Assembly (NCBI GenBank): GCA_016795425.1
Contig: JAEUHG010000184.1
Location: 1 to 64,000 of the forward strand
DNA length: 64,000 nucleotides
Direction: 5' to 3'
DNA from: Verrucomicrobiales bacterium
Lineage (GTDB): Bacteria > Verrucomicrobiota > Verrucomicrobiia > Limisphaerales > CAIMTB01
The position numbers and the translations under genes are program-made. The first letter of the stretch is position 1; every line of letters starts with the position of its first letter. Under the pieces are notes generated by a model, which was given only the letters and a program-made list of their open reading frames with translations, did no database searches and was not told where the DNA came from. Positions 26,907 through 38,000 of this stretch are shown here, piece by piece.

Positions 26907-28577
26907 GTGAGCAAGCGATGGACCCGCCGGTGGCGCTGGCCTGCGCGCCTGTTGGCGGCGGGCGGATCTGTGGCCGCCATGGCATGGGTTCTTCGGAAAA
27001 TCGATCTGGACGCGCTGTGGGTGACGTTTCGGACGATGGACCTCTACTGGTATGGCGCGGCGCAGTTGGTTTTCGGACTGGGATTGCTGGGTTCGGCGAT
27101 CCGATGGCATCTGATGCTGCGTTTGAATCACGAGGCGGTGGTGCACGGAGCCGCCTCGGTGCGGATGGTCTTCATCAGCCAATTCTTCAACACCCTGTTC
27201 GGGGGACCCTCGGGTGGGGACCTTCCGAAGACGGCTCTCTACTCCCGATGGTTCGGGGTGCCGGCCGCCGATGTGCTGGCGGCGTCGGTCTTGGACCGTC
27301 TGACGTCGTCCATAGGCGGCATGATCTTTATCTCGGCAGCGCTGGCTTTGGGCGCCGTCTCTGGTGGATTCGATTTTATGGCACGCTGGAAGTTTCAAGC
27401 GCCGGGAGCGTGGGTGTGGGTCGGGGTTGGACTGGTGTTGTCGGCTGGAGTGGCGGTGATCGCGTGGTCGGCGCGGCGGCCCGCGTCGTTCCTGGGACGT
27501 TCCCTGGCGGCGCTGCGAAAGTCAGCGCGTTTTCTGGTGGGCTCGCGCCGGCGCTCCGCGCAGGCGATTGGATGTGCCTTGTCGACGGCGATTCTCTTCA
27601 ATGTCACGCAAATCTGCTGCCTGCAGGCACTGTCGCCTGAACCGGTTCCTTGGACACGGCTATTTTGGATGTACCAGTTGGTCACGATGGTGAGTGCGTT
27701 GCCGGTGGGGGTTGCAGGGACGGGGCTGCGCGAAGGGGCTTCGATGGTGTTGCTCGGGCAATACCAGATTGCGGCTCCCACCGCCGTGGCGGCGGCGATG
27801 CTGACGTTATCCGTGCATCTCGGGTGGGCTGCGGTGGGTGCATGCATTCTTTATCGCGAGCATCGATGGCGTCGGAACTGCACCAAGACCTCGGCTCCGT
27901 CGGGCATCTCCGCCGTGATGCCAGTTTGGAACGAGTCAACGCAGGTGTCGGACACCGTGCAGCGCCTGAAGGCGATTCCCGAGATCAAGGAGATCATCGT
28001 TGCGGATGGAGGCAGCACGGATGGAACCCGGGAACTTGCGGAGCGATTGGGTTGCCGGGTCATCCGGGTACCGCTGGGGCGAGGACGTCAGTTGGCGGAG
28101 GCGGCGCGGTTGGCGCGTGAAGAGGTGATCCTCATGGTGCACGCCGATACCTGGCTGAATCCGGATGCCGGGGCGGCATTGTTCCGGTGTTTGCGCGACC
28201 CACTGGTGGTGGGCGGCGGGTTCTGGAAACATTTTCGGCATCCGCCCTGGCTGCTGCGCGGTTCGCGATTCCGATGCTGGCTGAGAATTTGGTGGAGCGG
28301 ACGTGTGCTCGGGGATCAAGCGATGTTTGTCCGGCGGGCGGCGCTGGAGGCGGTCGGGGGAGTCCCGGACCAGCCGCTGATGGAGGAAGTCGCCTTGTGC
28401 CAGAAGCTGCGAAAGAAGGGGCGCCTGGTGTTGGCGGGTGCGGCGGTGACAACCTCCGACCGCCGATTTCGGAAACACGGGATTGCGCGGACCTATTGGC
28501 GGATGTTTCGCGTCTGCCGCGCCTATCGACGCGGAGTGTCGGCGGAGGAATTGGTCCGGCTGTACGAAGGCCGGTAG
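26907..28577 (+). CDS. Fusion of a lysylphosphatidylglycerol-synthase-like membrane domain and a GT-A glycosyltransferase
   Basis: A 556-residue protein in two parts. Residues about 10-330 are a multi-pass membrane domain of the LPG-synthase TM/UPF0104 type ('FFNTLFGGPSGGDLPKTALY', 'SVLDRLTSSIGGMIFISAAL', 'LPVGVAGTGLREGASMVLLG'). Residues about 335-556 are a family 2 glycosyltransferase of the radical-SAM/selenodomain-associated kind, with 'IIVADGGSTDGTREL' (Asp365 region) and 'MVHADTWLNPDAG' carrying the likely metal-binding Asp. The two parts are usually separate proteins. The fusion suggests that a glycan or lipid is flipped and glycosylated at one place. Start GTG 26907. Confidence 0.87.
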   Translation: MSKRWTRRWRWPARLLAAGGSVAAMAWVLRKIDLDALWVTFRTMDLYWYGAAQLVFGLGLLGSAIRWHLMLRLNHEAVVHGAASVRMVFISQFFNTLFGGPSGGDLPKTALYSRWFGVPAADVLAASVLDRLTSSIGGMIFISAALALGAVSGGFDFMARWKFQAPGAWVWVGVGLVLSAGVAVIAWSARRPASFLGRSLAALRKSARFLVGSRRRSAQAIGCALSTAILFNVTQICCLQALSPEPVPWTRLFWMYQLVTMVSALPVGVAGTGLREGASMVLLGQYQIAAPTAVAAAMLTLSVHLGWAAVGACILYREHRWRRNCTKTSAPSGISAVMPVWNESTQVSDTVQRLKAIPEIKEIIVADGGSTDGTRELAERLGCRVIRVPLGRGRQLAEAARLAREEVILMVHADTWLNPDAGAALFRCLRDPLVVGGGFWKHFRHPPWLLRGSRFRCWLRIWWSGRVLGDQAMFVRRAALEAVGGVPDQPLMEEVALCQKLRKKGRLVLAGAAVTTSDRRFRKHGIARTYWRMFRVCRAYRRGVSAEELVRLYEGR

Positions 28578-28596
28578 CAACGTGGCTGGGAACGAG

Positions 28597-28645
28597 GCAT
28601 GGAACGGCAACAGGCGCGCCGTGAGGACAAATTGCCGTTCCATGC
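28597..28645. repeat. 14-bp perfect inverted repeat after the fusion gene
   Basis: GCATGGAACGGCAA (28597-28610) and its exact complement TTGCCGTTCCATGC (28632-28645) flank a 21-nt loop, starting 19 bp after the stop at 28577. No T-run follows, so it is not a standard terminator. Confidence 0.85.
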
Positions 28646-28749
28646 GGCGCCGCCTTCGCTCGGTTCCTGGGACCAACACCTGCCCACCCGTTGGATGACT
28701 TCCCTGCCCACAAAGACATTCCTGCAACGAGGCCTCCCATTCTGGCGTC

Positions 28750-28956
28750 ATGAAGCTTGTGAAATGGGAATACCTGACACTGGTTTTGCGAACGGGTGGT
28801 TGGATGGGTGGCAAGGTCGATGGCCAAGAACTTACTGACGCGCTGAATGAAAAAGGGGCAGACGGTTGGGAGTTGGTATCGATTTTCGATACCAATATGT
28901 ACCGCGGAGAGACACGCGATGTGGTCGCGATCCTGAAGCGGCCGATGGCGCCTTGA
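28750..28956 (+). CDS. Small DUF4177-like protein
   Basis: A 68-residue protein: 'MKLVKWEYLTLVLRTGGWMG', then 'ELTDALNEKGADGWELVSIF' and the end 'VVAILKRPMAP'. This follows the DUF4177 pattern, a small beta-alpha-beta domain with 'GWELVS' and a final 'ILKRP', of unknown function. It has no signal peptide and no clear operon partner, lying 172 bp after the fusion gene and convergent to the giant gene. Confidence 0.78.
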   Translation: MKLVKWEYLTLVLRTGGWMGGKVDGQELTDALNEKGADGWELVSIFDTNMYRGETRDVVAILKRPMAP

Positions 28957-29020
28957 GGCCCTTCTGAAGGTCCTCAAGGCGGCTTACCCCAGGAGATCAA
29001 GAATCAGGGGCTGGTCCGCT

Positions 29021-32000
29021 TCAATTCGCGTCCCAAGGGGAATCGATGAGGGGCGGCTGCGGCGAGATTTTGACGCCGTTGGTTCGTCGGATGATGACCG
29101 TGGCGGTCGCGGTGGCTCCTTCAGGATCGGCGACCGTGTACGTGAACGAGTCATTGCCGGGATTTCGATTCCGCGCATAGGTCACCCACTGGCCGTCGAA
29201 GGTGACGGCCGATCCATTGGCGCTGCGGGTGGAGACCCCGATGATGGTCAGCTTGCCGCGCTCCGGATCCCGGTCGTTACTGAGCAGTCGAGCGTGGGCG
29301 ATTTTGAGACCGCCGGTCGGGAGTGGGAACAGGTCGACCATCTGATCGTCGGTGGCGACCGGAGGCTGGTTGGCCGGTTGGCCGGTGATGGCGAAGACCG
29401 TCCCGGAGAGGTCCAGGATGGTAGGCTGGCTGGAGGCATCGAGCCGGACAAAGAACCGGCCTCCCGATACCGTGCCGTCCAGGTTATCGGTGACATCCTT
29501 GGAAACCGCTATCCCGCCGCTGCCGATGACGGGGAGCCAGGAGGTTCCGTTGAACCATAGCAGCTGGAGGCCGTCCTCGGCGTTTCCAACCACCCAACTT
29601 GGATAATAGAAGAAGGCATCCAAGCGATCGCCGGCGTCGGCGCCGTCCACGGCGATGTCGGTGAAACCGCCGCCGGAGTCAAACAGAGGTAGCGAGGTGG
29701 GGTTGTTCGCGTAGGTGGCGACAGTGACGACCAGTGGGGATCCATCGGGATTGGTCGCTGCCGCGGTCACGCCGGCGTCCCCTGCGGTGTCCGGCGCTGT
29801 GGACGCGGTGGCCGATTCACCCGGATTCGCGATCGCCGTCTCGGCGTCCAGGAGTGAGTTCGCGATGGCGATGGTGAAGCCCAATGGATTCGAGCCCGAT
29901 CCATTGGCGTTGAAAACCTGCAGTCGGGCAGTCCGGAAGGGAGCCGACGATGCGGAGGGGGCCAGGTCGGTGGCAGGAATCACCACGTCGAGGCGCGTGC
30001 CGTCGACGAAGGTGGTGGGACGGGCCTCGCCGTTCCATTGGACGATCGCTCCGGCGAGGAAGCCATACCCGTGGATCGAGACGACCAGATCCTGGCCACC
30101 TTCGGCGGCGAAGGAAGGCGAGGTTTCCACGAGGTACGGCATGACGACGATGGTGGGATCATCCGGATTGACGAATCCGATCAGTTGCGACCCAGGGATG
30201 GGGGAATCGCCGTCGATCGGGAGTGGGCCGTCAGGCAATTGCCAGGTCGCGGCGAGGTGGTCGCCGCCGCCCGCTTCCTTCATGAGACCGGTGAGGTGGT
30301 AGAGGAAGTTGCCTTCGAAGGGAACAGGGTCCGTGCGATTCTCGGGATCTCCTTCGTTGCGATTGAAGGTGGTGGTCCAGGCGCGGGAGTTGTTCCAGGC
30401 CGGTTCGTTGGCAACGAGCATGGCGTTGGCGGGGGATGCATCACTGCTGAGCCACAATTCGCCCTGATCATCGGACGCCATAAAGAGTTGGTAGGTCCCG
30501 CCGATGGGCGGGATGACCAAGGCGCTGAGCCGCGCGCCGTAGTTGTCGCCGACGTTGATGGGGAGTTCGAAGGAAGTGACGGCACCCACCAGATCGGGTT
30601 CGCCTGGGAACTTGGGTGATGCTCGGAGGTCCTCCAAGGTGGTTCCAGGAATGTTCAAATACGCCTCGCGCAAGGCATAACCACGACTCTGGACCCAGCT
30701 GGTGAACACCGACTGGTTGGCGCCGGCGATGGTGTTGGGTTGGTGAGCGGTATCGCGGACACCGGTCACTGTGACAACCCAGGAGATGCCTTGGGCTTGG
30801 AGCGCTGTGGTGAGGCGGACGGAGGTTCCATCCGGGAGCAACGTGGCGGTGAGAACCGGGAGTTGCCCGGCATTGACGGTGTAGTTGGACGGCTCGGATG
30901 CGGACACCGGATCCAGTGATTCGGAGAACCGCAGAGTGATGCGGTCGAGAGTGTGGCTGCCAGTCGCGGCAATCAGCGCCGGCGGGGTGGTATCGGCGAG
31001 GACGGTGAGGATCGCCTCGTCACTGGTGGCGTGGCCAAAGGCGTTTTCGACGGTGGCATGGAAACGCGTCCCGGAGTCCGCGAAGGACACCTGGGTCGTG
31101 TAGAGGAAGTTCGTGGCGTCCGGTATGGGGTTGCCATCGCGGTACCATTGAATCCGATAGGGCGGCGTGCCATCCAAGTCCACGGTAAAGGTCGCCACCT
31201 CGCGCTCCAGAATCGAGGTCGAGGCGGGCTGAACGGCGATCGTCGCTGGGCCACTGTTCTTCAGGGAGGACAGGAATTCGCCGGGGATGGGATCTGCGCC
31301 GTCCTCGGGTGCGGGACCACCGGGGCGCTGCCAGGTGAGGGCGAGGTGATCATTGGCCGACCACTCCTTCATGAGGACTTCCAGGTAATAGCGCTGTCCG
31401 GCCACGAGGTGGATCAGTGGCGAGTGGTTTTCCGGCCGTGTGGTCGGGGCTTTGGTCGTCGCCGGAACAAAGGCCAGGTAATCGAAATCACCCGCCCCGG
31501 GCAGGACCGTCATGCGCAGGGTGCGCAAACCGGACAAGGAGAGGCGGACAGGTTCTCCGTTGCCGTCGGTGAGTGGCACCAGCACGAAATTATCCCAATC
31601 GCTGGTCGGCGGACTGTGGAACTCCCCGAGAGCGGACACGCTTTGGGTGGCCGTGCCTCGGCCATCGGTGACTTCGCCCAGTTGGAATGCCATGGGGCCG
31701 CTACCCGAGGCGATATGGGCATAGACCCAGTAGTCCTGGGGTTGGGCGGGGAAGTCCCGGGTGTAGTTCCACCATTCACCCTCCGCATTCCATCCCAGCT
31801 TGTGCGAGGTCGTCACGGCAAAGCCGCCCCGTTGAAGTTTTCCGTGGTCATTCTCAAGAACGTCAGCGAGGACGTACATTTCGACTCCTGTGTTGACGCG
31901 GTAGTTTTGCGCGGCCGCATCGACGCTATACTCATGGAAGTCGATACCTTCGTCGGCGGCTGATCCGAGGCCGGCGTAGGCGCCGCCCGTGTAAGGGCCG

Positions 32001-35000
32001 GTCATGCCGATCGGTTGGTCCGCGATGAACTGGCCGCCGCCGAAATCAAAGTCCTCCGCCTCGACGAACAGGGCGCCTGGAACCAGCACGTCCTCGGTCG
32101 GTTGATTGAGGGGACCCTGGTTCCAGCCGCGTTGGTTTGGGGTCCAATAGCTCAAACGCGCCACCCGAACCTTGTTGGCTGGGTTGGCGTCCGTGCTCAA
32201 CCACAGTTCGGAATGGTCGTCGCTGGCGATGAAGAACCGATAGTCGCCGGTGGTCGGGGGAATGAGGTAGCCGGCGAGTTTCTGTCCGTAATTGTCGCCG
32301 ATGTTCGAGGGAGCCTCGGCGGTGAATTCGTAGGTAATTTCGGAGGGAGCGTCGGGGAAGTTGGAGTGGTCGGTCAGTTGGCGGACCAGGCTGCCCACGA
32401 TATTGCGATAGACCAAGCGGGATAGGACGCCCTGGCTATTGACGAGGGCCACTGAGGTGTTGGCGGCAATCTCGTTGGGAGGAACGGACAGATCTCGGAC
32501 ACCGCTGATAGCCAGAGTGTAGGCAGCGTCCGGCGTCAGACCGGACACATCCAATACCACCGTGCGTTGGTCGGCCTGCAGTGTGGCGGCCAGAACGGAG
32601 AGTTCTGGGCTGAAGCGATAATGCGCGGGATCGGATGCCGACGTGGAATCCAAGGGTTCCGAGAACGTGATGAATACCTGGTGGTCGCTTCCGCGAGTGG
32701 TCGCGGATAGTACGGTCGGTGGCGTGTCCGATTCCACGGTCTGGCAGGGGCCGAAGGCCGAGGTATTGCCGGCGGGATCGGTGGCGGTGGCGCTCACGCT
32801 GGAGCCGACGGGCAGGCCGGCGGGGAGAAGGAAGGAGAAGGTGCCGAAGCCCGAGGCGTCGGTGGTGACGATCGATTCACCGAGATACTGTTGACCTTCC
32901 CCGAAGCCGCTCGGGTCGCAGGCGGCATTGCCGTAGAGGTCGATGACAAAAGTCGAGTTAGGAGAACCATCAAGTCGCCCGCCAATCAGTGTCGCGCCGG
33001 GTGACGCGGAAGCCTGGAGAAGAACGGGGTGGTTTTGCAGGTGATTGGCGCCTTCGTCGATATCCCAGGGGTCGTTGGCGGGTTGGTTTTCGAGACGGAT
33101 CCCGAAGCCATTCCAGCCGGAATTGCCATTCGAATGAATGGCGTTGCCGCGAATCGAATTGTTCACGGCGGAGAAGCCGACCAGATAGACGCCGTCATTG
33201 ATGGAGTTGGCGATGAGATTGGCTTCGCCGGGGGCAACGCCACCGACAGCGGTGTTGGAGGCTTCGGAGATGGTCACACCGAAGCTGTTGGGAAAGGCGA
33301 TGGTTCCGGTGATGTCGGTTCCGATGCGGTTGCCTAGAATGCGAGTGCCAATGACGCTTTGACCATGCAAGGCGATGGCGCCGTTAAACGATTCGGCACC
33401 GCCGATGACGTTTCCGAATCCGGGAAGGGCTCCGCCGATGAGGTTGTCGGACGCCGCGTCAACGAGGGTGATGCCATTAAAGTTCGCGACGAGCGACGTG
33501 CCGGATGGATCCGTTCCCATCAGGTTGCCTTGGATACCGTTCTGATTTCCGCGAAGTTCGATCGCTTGTCCGTTGCCGGAGATGACATTGCCGGCGCCAA
33601 CCTCAGGGCCGCCGATGATGTTCAGATTTCCGCAGAGCATGATGCCAGTGCCCGGGTACACGGGTTTGATTCCACCATTGCCCAGTCCGATCGTTCCGGT
33701 GGCGTCGAGACCGATCCAGTTTCCCGCAATGCGATTACTGACGGTATGGTAGCCACAGGCGACGATGCCGAAGCTCTGGTTGCCGGAAATGAGATTGCGG
33801 GCTTCGGGGACGAACCCGCCGACGAGGTTTTGGCTTCCGGTGAGTTCGATGCCTGCCTGAGCGTTGGGAATGGGTGTGGTTCCGCTGCGATCGGTTCCGA
33901 TGCGGTTGCCTTGGACGGTCGACCTGCTGTCGAGCCGGATTCCCGACATGCGGTTGCCGGAAATGAGGTTGCCGCTGCCGGGTTCCAATCCGCCGACGAG
34001 GTTATCCTCGCCGCCGAAGAAGAGGATGCCCGTGTTGTTGGGGAGAGCGAGGGATCCGGAGAGGTCCGTGCCAATGGTATTGCCCTGGATTCGATTGCGG
34101 TTGCCACTGTTGACGATAATGGCGGCGCCGGCCCAGGGGGTGGCGGGATCGCCATTGCCGGAAATCAAATTGCCGGCACCGGGATCAGATCCTCCGATGC
34201 GATTGTCCGACCCTGTGATACCGATTGCCGAGAACCCGGTGTTGGGTGTGGCGGCCGTGCCGGTGACGTCCGTGCCGATAAAGTTTCCTTCGATGCGATT
34301 GCGATTTCCGAATAGCTGGATGGCGACGCGATTGCCGGAAATCAGGTTGCGGTCGAGAATCTCCGAGCCGCCCACGAGATTGCCATCGCCATCGATCCGA
34401 ATGGCGCCGTTGTCGGTCTGGCCGTTGCCAAGCCCCACAGTTCCCGACGCGTCTGTGCCGATGAAACAGCCGGCAATCCGATTGCTCGAGCCGGCGAGCA
34501 GGACGGCTGCAATCTCGAAGCGATGGATAATCAGACCTCGCGCCTCGCTGAATCCGCTTGTGAACACCAATCCGGACGCGGCAAAACCCGCCTGGCTGCC
34601 GTCGAGTTCAATGATCGGCCGATCCGTGTAGCCGGGTTGCGTCGTGGCGTCGACGACGGCCGATTCCAGGAACAGCGGCAAAGGAGAGAGCGGTTGAATG
34701 GTGTGGACGCCGGGCCCCGGGATGGCGAATACCAGCGTATCTGTTCCTGGGTGCTGGTTCGCGGCCAGGATGGCTTCGCGCAGGGTGCAATCGGCAGCAT
34801 CGCAGGACCCGTCGTCATGGTCATCGGCGGTATTGACGACGAAGGTGGCGCCCACGAGGGCGCGGAATCCGAAATCCACCGTCTGGTTGCCGTTGCTGTC
34901 ATCGCCGTCGATGGCGGTATCGGGTTCATTTCCGATACCGAGCGTGACGGTACCCGCTCCGGTGCCGTTCCAGGCTCCGTTGAAGTCGGTGGTTTCGGCG

Positions 35001-38000
35001 CCATTGTCATCGCCGGGTTGGTCATTGTCGGGATCAGGAGCGGGATCGTTGCCGGTGCTGGTTCGCAAACCGGACAGAGCGCCGCCTTGGAAATGTTCGC
35101 CTGAGGAGATCCAGACGAGGTAATCGCCCGGGAGCATGCCTGAGAACAGGTAGTGTCCGTCGGCATCGGTTCGCGTCTGGGCAGCGAAGTTGTCGAACGG
35201 ACTTGCGACGCCGTCGCCGTTGGAATCGAGGCGGAGTTGGACGGCCACATTGGAAATGGGGCTGTCGTCGGAATCCCGAAGGCCATTGTTGGCCGAATCG
35301 AAAAACACCGTGCCTCCCACGCGGACAGTTGGGCCGGGGTAGAAGCCGAAGTCGATGGTGCTGGTGGTGGTGCCATCACGAACAAAAAAGGGTCGACTGG
35401 CGACCTGGAGCGACGGCAGGTACGGATAGACGCCTTCGTCGCCGTTGTCGTCATTTTCGGTTGAATCAAGATTTGGATCCGGGGCCGCTCCATTGCCGGT
35501 ACTGCTGCGGAGACCATTGAGAGCCTGGCCAGGCCACCAATTCTCATATGGCAGGACGACCAGGTAATCGCCGTCGGGTAGCCCGGCGAACTGGTACGAA
35601 CCGTCAGCGGCCGTGATCACGCTCGTTCCCAGATCCTCGTCAAAAATGCCGAGCGCACCGTCGCCGTTATCCAGGAAGACTCGGACTTGGGCTCCTTGAA
35701 TTCCGGGTTCGCTGGGATCTCGAAGGCCATTGTTGTTTTCGTCGCGGAAGACGAGGTCGCCGAGGCTGCCGGTGGGACCGGGATAGAACCCCAGGTCAAC
35801 GGTGGCATTGGAATTGGTGTCATCGCCGTCGGCGGATGTGTCGGGCTCCGAGTCGTATTGAAGCGCGACGCCGTGGGTTCGGGCTCCGAAGAACACGTGG
35901 TTGAGCATGCCGAACTCGAATCCGTTGTCGTCGCCGACGAGGTCGTTGTTGGGACTGGGTGCGGGATCGTTGCCGGTACTGGAGCGGAGTCCGTTGAGCG
36001 GTCGTAAGGGCAGGAAGTTCGAGTACCGGACCACGACGAAATAGTTTCCGGGAATCAGTTGCTCGACGCGGTAGGAGCCGTCCGCCGCCGTGACGGTCGA
36101 ATTGACGTAACCGTCGCCATCCGTGAGGACATTGTCGTTGTTGTTGTCGTGCCAGACTTCGACTTGGGCACTCGTGACGCCGGTTTCGGCGGCATCCAGG
36201 GCGCCGTTGTTATTCTCATCGCGGAACAGGCGTCCGGCGATGGCGAGTCCCGAGGCAGGATGGAATCCGAAGTCGAGAGTAAGATTGGTGCGGGGATCGG
36301 CGTCTTCGGTGGTGGGTTCGGCATCCTGCTGGAGGGAGATGGGGGCGGACGCCACGCCGTAGAAACTGGCGCCAAAGGCGCTCACTTCGGAACCATTGTC
36401 ATCGTTGGCGACATCATCGTCGGGATCGGGAGCGGGACCGTTGCCGGTACTGGAACGGGTTCCCGCGAGCGGATTGAACGGCAAGAAGGCCTGACGCGGG
36501 ATGGCGACGATATAATCGCCCGGGCTCAAGTTTCCGAAACGATAGGAACCGGCACTGTCGGTGAAGCTTTGATTCACCCTCAAGTCGCCCTCGCCGAGCA
36601 CGCCGTCGCCGGTGTCGTACCAGAGTTCCACCGTAACAAAGGCGGCGGTGGTCTCGCCTTCGGTTCGGATGCCATTGTTGTCGTCGTCCCGGAATAGCGA
36701 TCCTCCGACGGTCAGATTAGGGCCTCCGGCCGGCAGATCGACGAAGCCGAAATCGAGAGTCTGGTTGCTGTCCGCGTCGTCCCCGTCGTGGGTGGGCTCG
36801 GTGCTATTGGACAGATGGATGATGGGAGCGAGGATTCCCTGTTGCTCTGGAAATGCGTTGTCGATGCCGCTGTCATCGCCGTCCACATCAAGGTCCGGCA
36901 GTCCGACGCCAGGGCTGCTGCGCTTGCCAAAGAGGGCTCCGCCGGCATTGAAGTGCCATGGCCCGATCCAGGTCCAATACCCGCCGGGCGGCAGGGAACT
37001 CACCTCGAAGCGGCCGAAGGGATCGACAAAGGCTTCCGAGACATGAAGGTCATCGGCGTTAGGCTCATAAATCTCGTCGCCGTCATCGAGGAACACCGCG
37101 ATGTAGAGGGCGGTTGACCAACCCTCATTCGCGTCCTGTATCCCGTTGCTGTTGGCGTCCTGGAAGAAGGTCCCGCCCAGTTTGAGGACTGGCGGTTGCG
37201 CTGGCGTCACGAATCCGAATCCCAGCGTTTGGTTGGAATCCGGACCGTCGCCGTCGTCGGTGGGTTCCGTCCCATTGCCGAGACTGATGGGACTGCTATG
37301 GACGCCGTAACGCGGGGCGAGGATTTGGTCGATGCCGTTGTCGTCGGCGGGCGCGTCGTCATTGGCATTGGCGGCGCCCGGGCTGCTCAGGCGTCCGTAC
37401 AACGGTGCTCCCAGGGTGAAATTGCCGCCTTCGACCTGCGCCCAATAATCGCCAGGCGCGAGTCCATCGAAGAGAAAACGTCCTGAAGGATCAGTCGACA
37501 CCGCGTAGAGAAAGCCGTCCGGGAAGTACGGTTGGAAGATCCCGTCGCCATTATCGAGAAAGGTCGTCACCGTGACATTGGGGATACCGAATTCGTCGGG
37601 ACCGAAGATGCTATCGGCATTGGTATCGGCGAAGACGCGTCCTCCGAGCATCAGGACGGGCGGATTGGCTGGGGTGTAAACGCCGAAATCAACGGTTCGA
37701 TTTCCGTCGGCATCGTCACCGTCGGTGTCCGGTTCAGTCCCTGCCGCCAATGTGATTGGTGTGCTCACCAAACCGCGCGGCATCAGAGGGGTGGCGCTGC
37801 TGCCGTTGTTGTCATCGTCGACGTCATTGTTGGCAGCGGCGGCTTCTGAACTCGTCACCTTTCCGTAGAGCGGACCTCCCAGTCGGAAATTATCCTCGCG
37901 GACCACAACGAAGTAGATGCCGGGAGCGAGTCCGTGGAAGGCGTAGTGTCCGCTGGAATCGGTGCGTGTTTCCTGGATCCACGACTCACCGTTGTCGAAA

